DNA from: Viscum album
Lineage: Eukaryota; Streptophyta; Magnoliopsida; Santalales; Viscaceae
Length of the DNA stretch: 64,000 nucleotides
Assembly: GCA_963277665.1 (NCBI GenBank)
Contig: OY728131.1
Span: forward strand, 1,390,936,688-1,391,000,687
Direction: 5' to 3'
A model generated the notes under the pieces. It made no database searches. It was not told the origin of the DNA and saw only the letters and a list, made by a program, of their open reading frames with translations. Positions 50,870-63,199 of this stretch are shown here, piece by piece (within the stretch, counting starts at the first letter, position 1; every line of letters starts with the position of its first letter). The position numbers were made by a program, and so were the translations under genes.

Positions 50870-51090
50870 GCCTCTCAATAAAATACCTCCACATTACACA
50901 TCTATTAATGATATTTGGATATATAGGAATGATCTCCACATGGTTATAGGAGTCCTTTATTATTTTATTTAGATCACTATGAAATCCAAAAATAATTTTA
51001 ATTAATCCTATTTGACTAGGATATCTTTAATTATTCCTCAAGGTTATTTTATCACCTAGTCTACCAGTTAGAGTGAAGAATTGTTTTCTT
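50870..51090 (-). pseudogene. Aspartic protease remnant of an Athila-type Ty3/gypsy element
   Basis: On the - strand the frame around 51011-51037 reads GIIKDILVK, flanked by K-P before and by LFLDFIVI, RTPI, WRSFL and SLIDV after. This is the Athila/Tat protease C-terminal pattern '[46 protein letters not shown]'. Stops occur where Arg, Gln and Trp would be expected. The element is on the opposite strand to the Tekay copies. The active-site part further upstream is not clear. Confidence 0.65.
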
Positions 51091-51980
51091 CATATTTTAT
51101 AATCCCAAGCTCTATAATGTATTGTAATATATTATTTTAATGATTTCAATTAGGTCAAAAAGTAGTTTCCTAATTTTATAATAATTAAAATGTATCTGAA
51201 TTTAAAAAATACATGGTTCATTGTTAATTTTAGTGTGATCTTTTGATGCCACATTTTAAAACCATCATGTTAAAGGTATTTTTTCTATCTCCCCAAGATT
51301 CTTTTTTTAACAATAAATTTCATGAATTTCATCATCATTTTAATGATATTTTCATTTAATTTAATGTTAATATGTAATTATTTTGTTAATCATAAAATTC
51401 CCATTTGATTCATTTTTTCCTTGGTGTATACTTTCATGAAATTGTAGTCTTAGTTCAAATAGTATTGGTTCTTATCTTTCATTTTCAAATTCATTAACAT
51501 TATATTTATTTATTTTTCTATTATTCTACTTGTATCATTCTCAATTAATTTTTTTTCATATATATTTTTTCTTTTTATTGGGGTGATCGACTTAAAATAT
51601 CCATGTTGGATGACATTTCGATGTCCTCATGGTACTCCTCACAGTATATTTGGAAGATATTCTACAACATTTCCAACATAAAATTATTGGATTCACAGTG
51701 AAACATTTTGTTCTCTCCAGTCATCCTTTATCTCCTTAATTAAATCTTCGTTGTCTTTTGAATAAGAATTTTATCCAATGATGGAACCCCATGTGGTAAT
51801 CATTAATAAGGTTTAAGTCTCCTTATTATGTGGACCTATCTTTGGAGTGACCATCCTTTCTATGCATGAAAACATTATTGTCAGTACTAATAATACTACC
51901 CTTGTTTTTGTGTACACCAACCCCAAAACTTATTACCGGGATTTTATGTGATATAATTGACTTTATAGTTTAAATTCATT
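51090..51980 (-). other. Presumed gag-protease linker of the Athila-type element
   Basis: Between the protease and gag remnants I recognise no motif. Athila-type polyproteins have a long variable linker here, so the spacing (about 0.9 kb) is plausible. No zinc knuckle was identified. Confidence 0.35.
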
Positions 51981-52760
51981 GGGTTTGTGCATTTCCAATC
52001 ATTATTTTGATTTTCATGGCTACCACATCTTTCTGATCCACCATCCATTAATTTTTATTAAACTTGTAGATGTATCTTCATTTTTTTCTTCACCGATCCA
52101 CTATATGTTATTTTTTCCATCTCATTGAATAAATTGTAACTTCACTTTGTATATTTTTTCACAATTGATCCTCATTATATAGAATTAATAATCTGTATGT
52201 TTCTATAAGAAAATTCATTATATAATTCTTCAACTAAAATCATGATTTTAATATCGTGATGAAGTGATTTTATAATTAAGTCATTAACACACTCACATAT
52301 GTTATAAAGTGATCCATATTAAAATTAATTAAAACTAATAATATAAATAATTAATATCCATTTACTTTCATTGTCTAAATAATCTGGTGAAATAATTTCT
52401 TTCCAACTAATCCCATGTATTGTTGGAATGGGATGTAATGCTTCGAATCCATTCTAATTTTCACTCTTTTAGTTAAAATCAAAAAATGGAAAAGGCTTAC
52501 CATGTTTCATGAAATATATTGAAATTCAAATGTATCATATAGATCAATAAAACAATCAATGTGCATGATTGGATCATTTTGTGAATAACTATAGAATTTA
52601 ATAGTGTTAGAGATCATCTAGAAGCTACCTGTTTTGATTTTGAAGTGGTTAGATATGACGTGTGGTACCAAGATTCTCAGTTTCAGTGCTATGTTGGAAG
52701 GGCTCCCATAATATGAATATTTTTTCAACCCAAGATATCTAGGTTGTGGACATCCATCAT
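51980..52760 (-). pseudogene. gag: gag remnant of an Athila-type Ty3/gypsy element
   Basis: Reading the - strand from 52760 downward gives NHFKIKTGSF, then NTIKFYSYSQNDPIMHI (about 52558-52607) and CFIDLYDTFEF. These match the Athila/Tat gag pattern 'FEIKP--I--V---QFGG---EDPN-HI--FLEICDTF--NG'. The next block (about 52380-52500) reads VSLFHFLILTK and fits 'IRLRLFPFSLRDKAK-WL---P--SI-TWDEL---FL--FFP'. Further on, NLFNEMEKITYSGSV at about 52085-52140 fits 'EAY-LIEEMA-N-Y-W'. Several stops and shifts are present. Assignment is from remembered family patterns. Confidence 0.7.
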
Positions 52761-55700
52761 TTTGTTGGTCTTATTATATATCAAAGGTTTTTAGAAATGT
52801 TTTGTTTCCTTATAATTTTTTCAAGGATAGGTTCATACTTAATGATTTATATTTTTTTGAAATATTTTTAGTTTTTTCATACAAAATTTAATATAAAATT
52901 CAAAAAAGGGTACTAAGATTAAATAAGAAAATTAAATGAAAGTATAAAAAAATAATTAATGTACTTTAGTCAGCATCCATAACAACTGTCCTATAAATTT
53001 GATCACCCATAGGGAATCATTAATTCCTTATAGGATAGTCATATTTTTAATTTACAAAAATTGAAACAAAGTTTTTCATAAATAAATAAATATAATAAAT
53101 GTTATGTTTGAGGTTTAATGCATGATATGGTGAAAATAGATTTTATGAATTATAAATGATTGATTTAATGATATTTTTTAAGAATAATAGTGGAGAAATA
53201 GATTGGTTTTCATTCAATATTAGAGAATGTTCTATGTTTGGGAAATTCATATTTTAAATTCAAGCGAATTTAGAAATTAAATTTAATTTTCATGTTTGTT
53301 TTTAGATTTGACATGAATAATATATATGGACATGTTATACACTCCATAATGAGTAAATTATCTTTTTCAGGTGGATAGTCACATTGGGTTGTTAAATAAT
53401 TAAGATTTTTGAAATAATTTATAACAACAGCCTCCCAGAATTATATAATGTTCATGTAGAACACGAGGAAATAAATTGATATATTAAATTAGTTATTCTA
53501 ATGTTAATTATTAAAGTTAATGTAACAATAATATAGAAGGATGAAAAAATTAAAACAAGAACTAAATAACTCAAGCATAAATATAAAATTGAAGAAAAAA
53601 ATCGGATGTACAATCTCCCTTTTATTTTTATAACCAAACATAAGCGAGAGTTACCCCCTCATTCTAGTCATGGTATAGTGGGAAAATATAGAAAATAATT
53701 CAAAATTAAATGGAGGAGTGTCCTCATGGAAGACTCTATATAAGAAAAATAATCTGTAATAATGGAAAGTTTTCATTGTTTGATGGCAATAATGTAGTTC
53801 CTATGCATTTTATTTATAATAGAAAATGAGTCAATTGGTATCTTAAAATCCATAAAATTGTTTCCTTTATGCATCTAAGTCAACCCATGGAGTTACAGTT
53901 GAATAAAATTCTAGGACAAACCATTAATATAAAAAATTGAGATGGAAAAATCACATCACATGCTTTCATTGTGTGAGAAGGGGTTCAAAAAGTGATTTTT
54001 CATTAGTCAAATAATTCTACATTTTACATTTTCTTATCCCAATTGAACATTTTTTGATGAATTTCAAAAAAAATAATAGTTGTTTCATGATGTGAATAGT
54101 TTTTTCCTGTATATTTGGTTTTTTTCCACTTAAAACTTCAATTTCCACATGTAAACAAAATCCATGACTTCTAATATACCGTGAAACAATATTTTCATCC
54201 CAAAATCCATCACTTTTTTCTTTTTTCCCAAATCGATTTTATGTAACATGTAACAAGAAAAAAATCATTTTAATATAAAATATTTTCAAATTAAATATTA
54301 ATATAATTAAAAAATCAATAATTTTGTTATTAAAATATGTAAGCATGAAATGAGACTATCATTAATCCAGTTGAATTATAATACTGATAAGATATCCAAC
54401 CCAATCGTTTAAAATAGTAGAAAATTTAATGGATTTTATTTACTTTCATTTTTCATTATTTGAATTTAAATTAAAATTTATTTTCATTTATACTTCAAAC
54501 TCATTCAACCCATTTATATAACTAAATAGTTAATGAGATGAAGAAGATCCTATCATTGAGGAGAAGATGGTCTGTGATTATGAAGAAGAAGAACCCAAGT
54601 ATTTTGTGATTAATACAATACTTCCACAATGACAACATAATCATAAATTAGATGGAAATATGACAACACTCATATGGTGTGCATTATTATTATTCCCGAC
54701 ACTATTCCATATCTATTTTCCAATAATTCATGGAGTATAGGTTGTTTTTTTTGGAGTTCTCTAATCTCTATGTCTACGTATGCATACTAGAAAAATAACA
54801 TGTGGTGGTTCCTATAAAAGAATCCACATCCACATTCTGATTTGAAATAATAAATTTGAACTAAAATGATTTACGAATTAAAAAAACAACATCACTTGGG
54901 GGTGAATTGAGTCTATTTTCTCACTCTCATTATTCCTTTATATATTTTTATATTTGAATACATTTCCCATCACTGTCCTATTTTTCTTATAGGTTGGAAA
55001 AAATATCAATTGATATATTAAAATAATCAACTTGAAATTATCTTTGTGGATTATTTCTTGCTAAATTATTTCTGTTTCCATACATATCTAAATGACTGAA
55101 AATTTTTAAAGGGTACCTAAAGGTATGTGTGGGGGATAAGTTTTACTTTTTATTGGGGTTTTCATATTATTTTTGATTAATTTTTTAGAATATTTATGAT
55201 AAAAAGATTTTCTAATTCACTTTTCCCACTTTATTTAAATTTTGGATCATATTAAGGAATTAAAAATAAAAGGATTTAAAATGATTTTCTATATAAAGAA
55301 ATTTTCCGTGATATTATTTTTCAAATATCTATATAAGTTTGACCAATTTTATAAATCTATTTCCCTGAGAATTAACCCAAGTTTTTTCCTTATCCTGTGT
55401 TGTTTATATGATCATTTTCATATATATTTTTTAATACCCTCAAATTATTGAGATAATCTTGTGATTTGAGTTTAAACTAGATCATGGGATCATTTTTTCC
55501 CAAATCTTATTTGATTCATAAGATGGAGAAAATTCAGTGTCTATCCAAAAATATCCAATTAAAACCTTTTACAAAATAATATCCTTTAGTTGTTCATGAA
55601 TCTATTTTTATGTTTATGCGATATTTCATAATAATTTACCCTTACCAACCCCTCACTATAGATATAATGTATGACTATTTAATGCTTTTGTGTGTGTGAA

Positions 55701-57620
55701 GGCATTCTTGTGTTATATTTTTGAGGAACTTTAATATTATTTGAAATATGGTGATGATAGATCATTTCTTGCCTTTGAAAGAGAAATGGGCATGTGTTAA
55801 AATAATTAAATTCATTTACCATCTCCTTGTTTATGGAAAAAGTATGATATAGTGTCTATATATATAATTAAAGAAAATAATATATAAAAAGGGTGATAAT
55901 AAGTATTTAATATAATTCACTATGATTTATTATTTGAATCATAAATCACATATGTGGATTTTATATGATACATATTTATATAAACTAAGTGAGGTATATT
56001 TTATAGTGCCTCTTTAATATTCATCCATTATATTTCAATAAAAAAGCCTCCTTGTTTTGGACTTTGTTTTTTAAAGTTTAACCCATCAACCCAAATCCAC
56101 CAAAATATCCTTAAAAAATACCTCATGATTGATTACATTTGTATTGTCTCATTTTACAGAGAACTATAAAATTTATAAGAAATTATTGGGAATTCATTTT
56201 CCAAGTATATTAAAATTACTCAATTTTAAATATTATGCAGTGTGAAAAGTGACATGCACTCATATTAATGATTTTTTATGATTAGATCAGAAATAGATTG
56301 ACGAGGTTCAAAAAATTTAAATATGAGATGAAAAAAGGATATAGAAATAATTTTCATAAAAGAGTCATGATAATTTTATTTTTAGAGATATATTTGAAAT
56401 GTTTTCAATTTTGAATATTGTGTGGATATGATTTTTGAATATATTCTTCTTACTATAATGCAAAAATAAAAATTTAATTTGAGTTAGAGAAGAAATATTT
56501 TATTGAATTTTTCAATGTAATTAATATTTTATTATCCCACATATATTTTAATTAATATTTTGGCATTATTAATATTTTATGATTTTAATAAATTAATAGA
56601 TTTATTTATGAAATGTACTAAATTTTTAAACTAAATTTTATATTTTGTTGTGAATATAATTTTGATTGATATATACCTTAATTTTGGTTATTTTTAATTT
56701 TTTTTAAACCATTAAACTATGAATAAGAAAGAGTGTCATGTTTTTCATTAGTTAGGACGTATGATGTGATCTAAAAAAATTCTTCCATTGATATTTGTTT
56801 TGATATCTTAAAGGAAAAATTGGTCTGATTTTTTTAAATTTTATCATTGATGATGTGACATGTCATCAGGTATGATACCCGGGAACCATGTTTGGATAAG
56901 ATGATATAAATTCAGGATAATATATTACCTCCATCTAATATATCCAATGTTGTTATCGATCATCAAGACACTTCTTATGACTCCTTGGTTTTCTACTTAT
57001 GATTGTAATGAAAAAATCATCATTTTTTATGATTTATTCATTCGATTAAGATGATTGATTCATTTGTTTTGATAGTATCATATCACCTCCTACGATCACT
57101 GATGAAACCTAGTATCACGGTTTTGAAAAAAAAAATTAATCATATGTGTTTATAATTTTTTGGGTTATATTTTTAAGGAATTTAGATTCTGGGATGACCA
57201 ATGATTATCTCAATTGATACTCATCACTGAAATATGAAATAGAAGAAATTAAATTGATGCTCTATCATAGGATTTCTCTATAAAAGGTTTTCCACATATG
57301 ATTATTCATCTCAGATTCACCCATACCCTATCTTACCCTTTTTAATCATGTAAAAAATGACTCTATCTTTTGGTTATCTTTTCAATCTTCCAAATGTTGA
57401 GGTATTCCTATTTATATTATGTATTAATTCTTTAGTAGTATAGTAATTTATATATTATTAGTTAATTATTAGTATAATTATATATTTTGAGATAATTAAA
57501 ATCATATTTCATTAATTAGTAATACATGGATTCTTTCTTTATTATATACTATTAAATATAATATTTAATATAGTATTTTAATTTTTATAAATATTTTTAA
57601 ATATCATTTTTTGAGGCAAA
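52760..57620. other. AT-rich sequence, no recognised gene
   Basis: The leader and 5' LTR of the - strand Athila-type element would be expected in the left part of this stretch, but I could not place LTR ends. Small frames (53452-53637, 55242-55451) are hydrophobic, AT-driven and without motifs. One short coding-like run at 54537-54632 (+ strand, acidic: DEEDPIIEEKM then DYEEEEPKYF) stands out against the background but is only about 31 codons. Confidence 0.5.
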
Positions 57621-58570
57621 CTGTGACATGAATTCATCACACAATTCATTCCCCAAAGAAATATATTAAAAAAATCATTACAATGTATGCACTAGGTGTA
57701 ATGAGTTTACACCAACAAAAAAAAGATACAGATACCTGCTGGTGCAGAAATACAGCTAAAACAACATTTCTCAATGTATCACACAATCTTAAACAACTTT
57801 TATTCAAGTAACAAATCACTGCATGCATAAAGGGTAGAAACATGAAGCTAGTAAAAAGACCTCCAGATCAGCATTCTTTTGGAGACATGAAAACTAGTAC
57901 TACAAGATTGAAACTCCCATCAAGAACGAATCAAGACCATCTAGATAGTAGATATAACAATAGGCCTAGTAGATATAATCGGTAGATTAATTCAGAACAA
58001 GAGGCCTTTTACCCTCTCAAAGGCAAGAGAAGTAAACTAGGACATTCAAAAAGTCCAGAAACAACCATCATGAAGAGTTGATGTTATCCAAAACATTGTA
58101 GCTCATCAAAATGGATGATATTATAAACCTTTTACACATGTATAGAATCCAACATGTGGCATGTATACTTAACCAACTCAAAATAACCACATAGAAACCA
58201 TGCTTAATTCCTCATCACAAAACAATATATTGGTTCAATCATGATCCATCCCATAAATAAATTCCATAAAGATAATCATCCATTTTTAGAGTATCAAAGA
58301 AAGACCACAATGGCCAAGAAAAGTAAACAAGATACATTGAATAAAATCACCAAACTAAAGATATCAATCCCATGGTATGTATTTGAAGATGAAGTTCGGA
58401 TTATTCTTATATTCATCAACTATCATTATGTACATATGTTTTCTAATTTCAAGGTATGTATCAATCAAAATCTGACGATAGGGAAATCTTTGATGTTTTA
58501 TTTCATCTTTATCATCCATCCCTCTAATAAATTCATTATTGGTAAACTTTTATATTTGTTAGTATAATAT
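57620..58570. other. Less AT-rich, less decayed island of unknown origin
   Basis: Base composition changes noticeably near 57620: more C and G, few T-runs, and words such as 'ctgctggtgcagaaatac' and 'ccaaaaagtccagaaac'-like text replace the TA-rich background. Two frames overlap it: 57646-57843 on the - strand (65 codons, Cys- and Phe-rich) and 58241-58567 on the + strand (108 codons; a basic part with MAKKSKQDTLNKITKLK, then a hydrophobic AT-driven tail). I recognise neither. It could be a younger insertion, a solo LTR, or a host gene fragment. Confidence 0.35.
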
Positions 58571-60550
58571 TTTATTTAAAATTATTTAATTATTTTTAAG
58601 TATTTATGTAATAAGAATAAAATTTAGTTTCTTTTTCATTATGAGTAATAAAAAAATAGTGAAATGCTAAGTGATAATTTTAAAAAATGAAAACATAAAA
58701 TTTTTGTTAAATTTAAAAGTTTTTGGTATATTATAAATTAAATCCTTATCTAGATACAACGAAGAGGATATAAGATCTGATATAAATTAACCTAGTCATA
58801 ATGAACTTAAAAGGAGTGTATTGGGTACTAACACAATTGTTACTTAGTTCATGATAAAGAGGCTTAACGACACACCTATTTTGACACTCATGTTAATCTA
58901 CATGGGATGATTAAATTTCTCTTTACTTCACCAAAATAATACAAATTAATTACTTTATATATAGTTTTTTAAAATATTTTAAAATAAAATAAAATGGTGG
59001 AGTGGTTTAAAATATTATAAGGAATATTAAAATTACAGCTAGAAAACTTAGTGAAATCCAATAGAAAATTATAATCATAAGAAAACATCCAAAAATATTG
59101 GTTATATAATCAATGTATGAACTTATAGCAATGAAATATTTTACAACACAAAAAAAAATGGATGTAGGATCTAGGATGTATACACCAATGGTAAATTACG
59201 CCGAAATGGGTGCATTAGTTTTTAACTGAATCATCACATAGTGTGTGATAAAGATGCATAACTATGCACATGATTCCATAATCATGTGGGATATTATTTG
59301 GATATATCATCTTCTAATTAAAATTCTAAAATCTCACTAATTAGTATTTTTAGATTCATTTTGTTAAATGACTAACATTTTGAAGATTAATGTAGAATAT
59401 TTTAAAATCATATTATTTATTAGAAATTATTAAGAATTATGTATTTGTTTGGGGATTTGTTGAATGGTAAGTCCCCAGGAAAGAATCAATAACTCCAAAT
59501 ATAGAGTCCATTTCTTCTATGTATTTTTTAGAAAGGGATAACATTAAGAAAAGATGATAAAATGAGAAACAAAATCCCAGAGAATCGAGATAAGAAATAA
59601 ATGTGAACAAAGAAAGATAATAAACAAATGTAAATAAATATTAATCAATGAAGTAAAAATTGAATTGTTTAAATATGATTCTACTCTATTTTGGTTTTAT
59701 ATTCATGGTTATAATAGTAAGCACATATTTTTTTATTTTACCTCAAAAAAATGGAGTACATGACACAATATAAGAAAAAAGAAAAAGAATATAATAACAT
59801 GAAAGATAAAATTTAAGTAATATAGTAATAAAAGGAAAAACTACATGGTTGAATAACATACCAATGTTTATAGGTCCATTGTATATGATTTAGAATTATT
59901 TATTAGGTTATCTAGGATGAAATCAAAACTCCACTGAGAACAGTACACCAAATACTACTTAGGGGGACACTGGGCTACTTATCCATGGTTTGTCAAAGGA
60001 TGTAATACAGTAAATCACTAATAATTATATTAATTTAATTAAAAATATTTTTGGAGTTTAAAAGGTTCAAAAAACTGTTTTTTCACAAGGATATCATTCA
60101 TGGGTAATCAATTCCCCTGATAGGTAAAAGGGGTGAAATAGAATTGTTGAACTAACACTATCCACAAGGAATGAAAATTAACCCACGAATACTAGGATGT
60201 CCAAATGTACGATGATGATGAGGATATTGATTGTGTTAATCGAGGTCTCACATGATACCCAAGTAGGATTAATGAAATGAAAAATTAAGGATCAACTTTT
60301 TAGGTTAGTGCAATAGGTAATCCATATAAAAAGTTCAAGTCAAATAAATCCATAACCCTCAAATTATTATCTAAATCCATAGATAACAAAATAAGTAGAC
60401 CATGAAATTTATAGTGAATAAATACAAAAAAAATGTACATAAAAGTGTATCAAACATAAAATATACATTGAATTATTCATAGTTAAATTTTAATATGGAA
60501 ATAATACATCATAAATTTAAAAGTTTATTATATAAAATTGGTGATGTTAT
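58570..60550. other. AT-rich sequence, no recognised gene
   Basis: I found no domain, tRNA or repeat structure. The right part (about 60000-60550) would contain the 3' untranslated region and 3' LTR start of the - strand copia element, but no purine tract or LTR boundary could be fixed. Confidence 0.45.
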
Positions 60551-60561
60551 ATAACCTATGT

Positions 60562-61060
60562 TTATATAATTAGAATCATATCCAATATATCTAAACAATT
60601 GTTGAATTTGTACAATATAATTTCCTTAGTAAAACTATCGGTTGGATAATTATTTGTGTTTATCATATTGACTGACATCATTCTTGAATCAAAAACCTCG
60701 TTAATAATTGTAAATATAGTATTTTTATGTTTTGATATACCATGGAAATCTAGGCTCTTGGAAAAATGAAAAAAATATAGATATAACAATATATAGTAAT
60801 AATAAAACTGCCTAAATAATGTTTAGAAATCAATCCAATATGAAAAATAATACTATTGATCAAGGTAATATATACAGTCTCTATGTTTCAGAGTACTGCA
60901 ATTAACTACAAATTTAATTTCCAAGGAATCGGTCCTCTATATGTATTAAAACAAAATTTTATATGGGACATCTTAGTATATATATTACTTTAATAATAAT
61001 TAAATACATATCCATTAACATGTTCATTAAAATTCATATTTATACCTAAAAAATAGACAA
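60562..61060 (-). pseudogene. Copia RNase H remnant
   Basis: The - strand frame 60789-60562 reads ISKHKNTIFTIINEVFDSRM, then NTNNYPTDSFTKEI and NNCLDILDMI. This is the copia RNase H end ('TKHID---HFIREV-E-G', 'NPADMLTK-V', 'KF-HCLDL'). Upstream on the same strand (about 60900-61060) VNGYVFNYY and GPIPWKLNL match 'V-GYVD-DYAGD' and 'GPISWKS-LQ'. Asp and Ser catalytic or structural positions have decayed and stops are present. Confidence 0.7.
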
Positions 61061-61099
61061 AATATTTGTAACATTAATATATCTGTGTTTTTATTTTAG

Positions 61100-62000
61100 G
61101 GAATACCAATGAGGACTTCCTATATGGTAATTTAACCTAATAAGGGAAAAAATAGAAGTATCTTTATTTTTATTGGTAAAAATCATCAAATATATTATAC
61201 TTTGAAACATTATATCATATCAAATTAATGACATGTATTCAACATCATAATTTATGACAAGTGACTGGGAAAATGAGAGCTAAAAATTCTGTGAAAACGA
61301 AATATAACTAGTACTACGTAATTTGCGTAGATGTCTATTAATAATTTTAAAAATTTAAGTACACTAAAATGGGTATAACATGTTCTTATTTTTATATATA
61401 AAAATTTATATTATCATACTTTTTGTATCATTACCATGGTGTATCATTTTAAAATCACTCTATAGTTATGATTTCACTGGTGTAATGAGTTTCATTTCAT
61501 TGAATATGATCGAAATTTAATATATATATATATATATATATCTAAGAAAATATAAACTGTGAAATTTTTTATATTTTTAATATAACACATACCTCATGTT
61601 TACTCTTACAAAACTGATTATAAATCATGAGTGGATCTAATATTTTATACCATTGTTTAGTGGATTTCATTAATCAATAAAAACATATTTAATAAAAAAT
61701 GTTGGTTTTGATTTGATTCATTCATTAATCCATAAAGAGGTTTGATATAAAATTTCTCATAAACATCACTATAATGAAATATACGTTTCATATCAACCTA
61801 CATAAAATGAAATTCAAGATATGTTAAAAAATAATGAAACAATCAAATAGATGGGTGTTTAACAATGGGAGAAAAGATTTAATGTAGTGACCCCAACCCC
61901 AATAGCCTAGAGCTAGTTTCTACTACATTACATTGTCCTAAGATACATGTAATAACATCCCAAAATAGTAAATATATTATTCATCTTGAAAAACTAGATA
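61100..62000 (-). pseudogene. Copia reverse transcriptase remnant
   Basis: LMKSTKQWYKILDPLM on the - strand (QWYK codons at 61644-61655) matches the copia RT landmark 'YGLKQSPRQWYKRFDSFM', followed by a weaker CKSKHEVCVIL equivalent to '--S-YD-CVY'. Sequence upstream (about 61700-61850) has the spacing of the 'FLHG-LEEEIYM-QPEGF' block but is poorly preserved. The YVDD catalytic box was not recognised. The enzyme is dead. Confidence 0.6.
61520..61541 (+). repeat. (TA)n microsatellite
   Basis: Ten to eleven uninterrupted TA dinucleotides inside the copia RT remnant. This is a simple repeat that probably arose by slippage after the element died. Confidence 0.95.
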
Positions 62001-62935
62001 TCAACTTGACCCTTTCATTACATTTGAAACACAAATATAAAATTATTTTTTTAGAATAATATTATTCCCTATTTCAAAACCTTTCACATCAATCATAGTA
62101 CACATCATAGAATCCTAGGATATGTTAAAAATAAGGGTGAGCTCAAATTCTCAGAAATGGATAAGTATATCAAAAACTATCATGAACCCATAATTCATCA
62201 TCAATATATAAAAATAAATAACTTAACACACATTCCATTTAATTAAAAACAATCTATCAGAAGTAGTTATGGTATAATCAATAAATTATTATAAAAAATG
62301 AAAACACATTCCATTCAATATAAAAACTGATAATGAATTGATTCTAGAGATATTATCATTACAAAAATCCCATGTATAATATGATACTGGATTCTTGATA
62401 AATAATATTATTATTCATGGACGCCATGTCTTAGTCACATGATATATTTACTGTCATGTACTTTCACAAGATAGATTAAAACTACTTGGTATAAAACCAT
62501 TTGGTTTGGAAAACATATTTCGAGGTATCATATTGATTTACCTTATGAGACTACTAATGAATTTATGGAATATCTATATACAATCCCCATCCATTAGTGC
62601 ATGTCACAATCAATTTTAGAAATCAAATAATCGATTTAATTCACGAATAATGTGACTTATCATCAAATATCAACAATGAAGAAAGAATATGAATTACCAA
62701 TATTTCCCTAGTCAATCAAATAAAATATAAATTATAACATAGAATATATAAATGATATATGTTTTTATAAATAAACATAACCATGATCAACAATATGGCC
62801 ATTTGGGTGAAATTTATTGTCTAATAACAACAAATATTAATCAATAATGTGAATGTCAATATATTTCTTATTCCAAATTATCATAAACCATCCATATAAA
62901 GAATACATATTGAATAAATAAAATATATACCCATT

Positions 62936-63190
62936 TTAGTATGTGTAAAATAACATTTTTTTATCATTGATGAATTGAAATTCTTTCAAATTATCTTTAA
63001 AAATATTCTTTAAGAAGATATTCTTTTTTAAATCACCTTTTAATACTAAAACTCCACAATTGTGTATGAAAATAACCATGTTTACCTTAGAATTTGGGGA
63101 TGACCTCCTTGATTGAAAGTTCAAACATTCCAATTGGTTTCTAACAGGTTTGTTCGTAGAACTGGAAACATCCAATGATTCCACATCCAC
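62936..63190 (-). pseudogene. Copia GAG-pre-integrase-like segment
   Basis: An 84-codon open stretch includes RNQLECLNFQSR and CGVLVLKGDLKKNIF. The second block resembles the GAG-pre-integrase pattern 'GGVLKV-KGALVVMKG---NLY-L-G', and the first a degraded 'KNLISLG-LDS-G'. Its position, immediately upstream of integrase and RT on the same strand, fits. Confidence is limited because the HHCC zinc-binding part is not clear. Confidence 0.45.
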
Positions 63191-63199
63191 TTGGACCTA

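Larger units (their letters stand above)
60562..63190 (-). mobile_element. Ty1/copia retrotransposon remnant (Tork/Tnt1-like), pol only
   Basis: On the - strand, in the correct order from high to low coordinates, I see a GAG-pre-integrase-like block (63100-62940), an unclear integrase region, RT (about 62000-61100) and RNase H (about 61060-60562). RNase H after RT at the end of pol with integrase upstream is the copia order. gag, the protease active site and LTRs are not found. Near 63190 the sequence changes character, so the element may be cut there. Confidence 0.65.

Noticed and set aside
58241..58567. Possible host gene of 108 codons starting with a lysine-rich segment
   Set aside because: The second half is hydrophobic AT-driven sequence, no domain is recognised, and no exon-intron structure could be supported. 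It is described only as part of the island.
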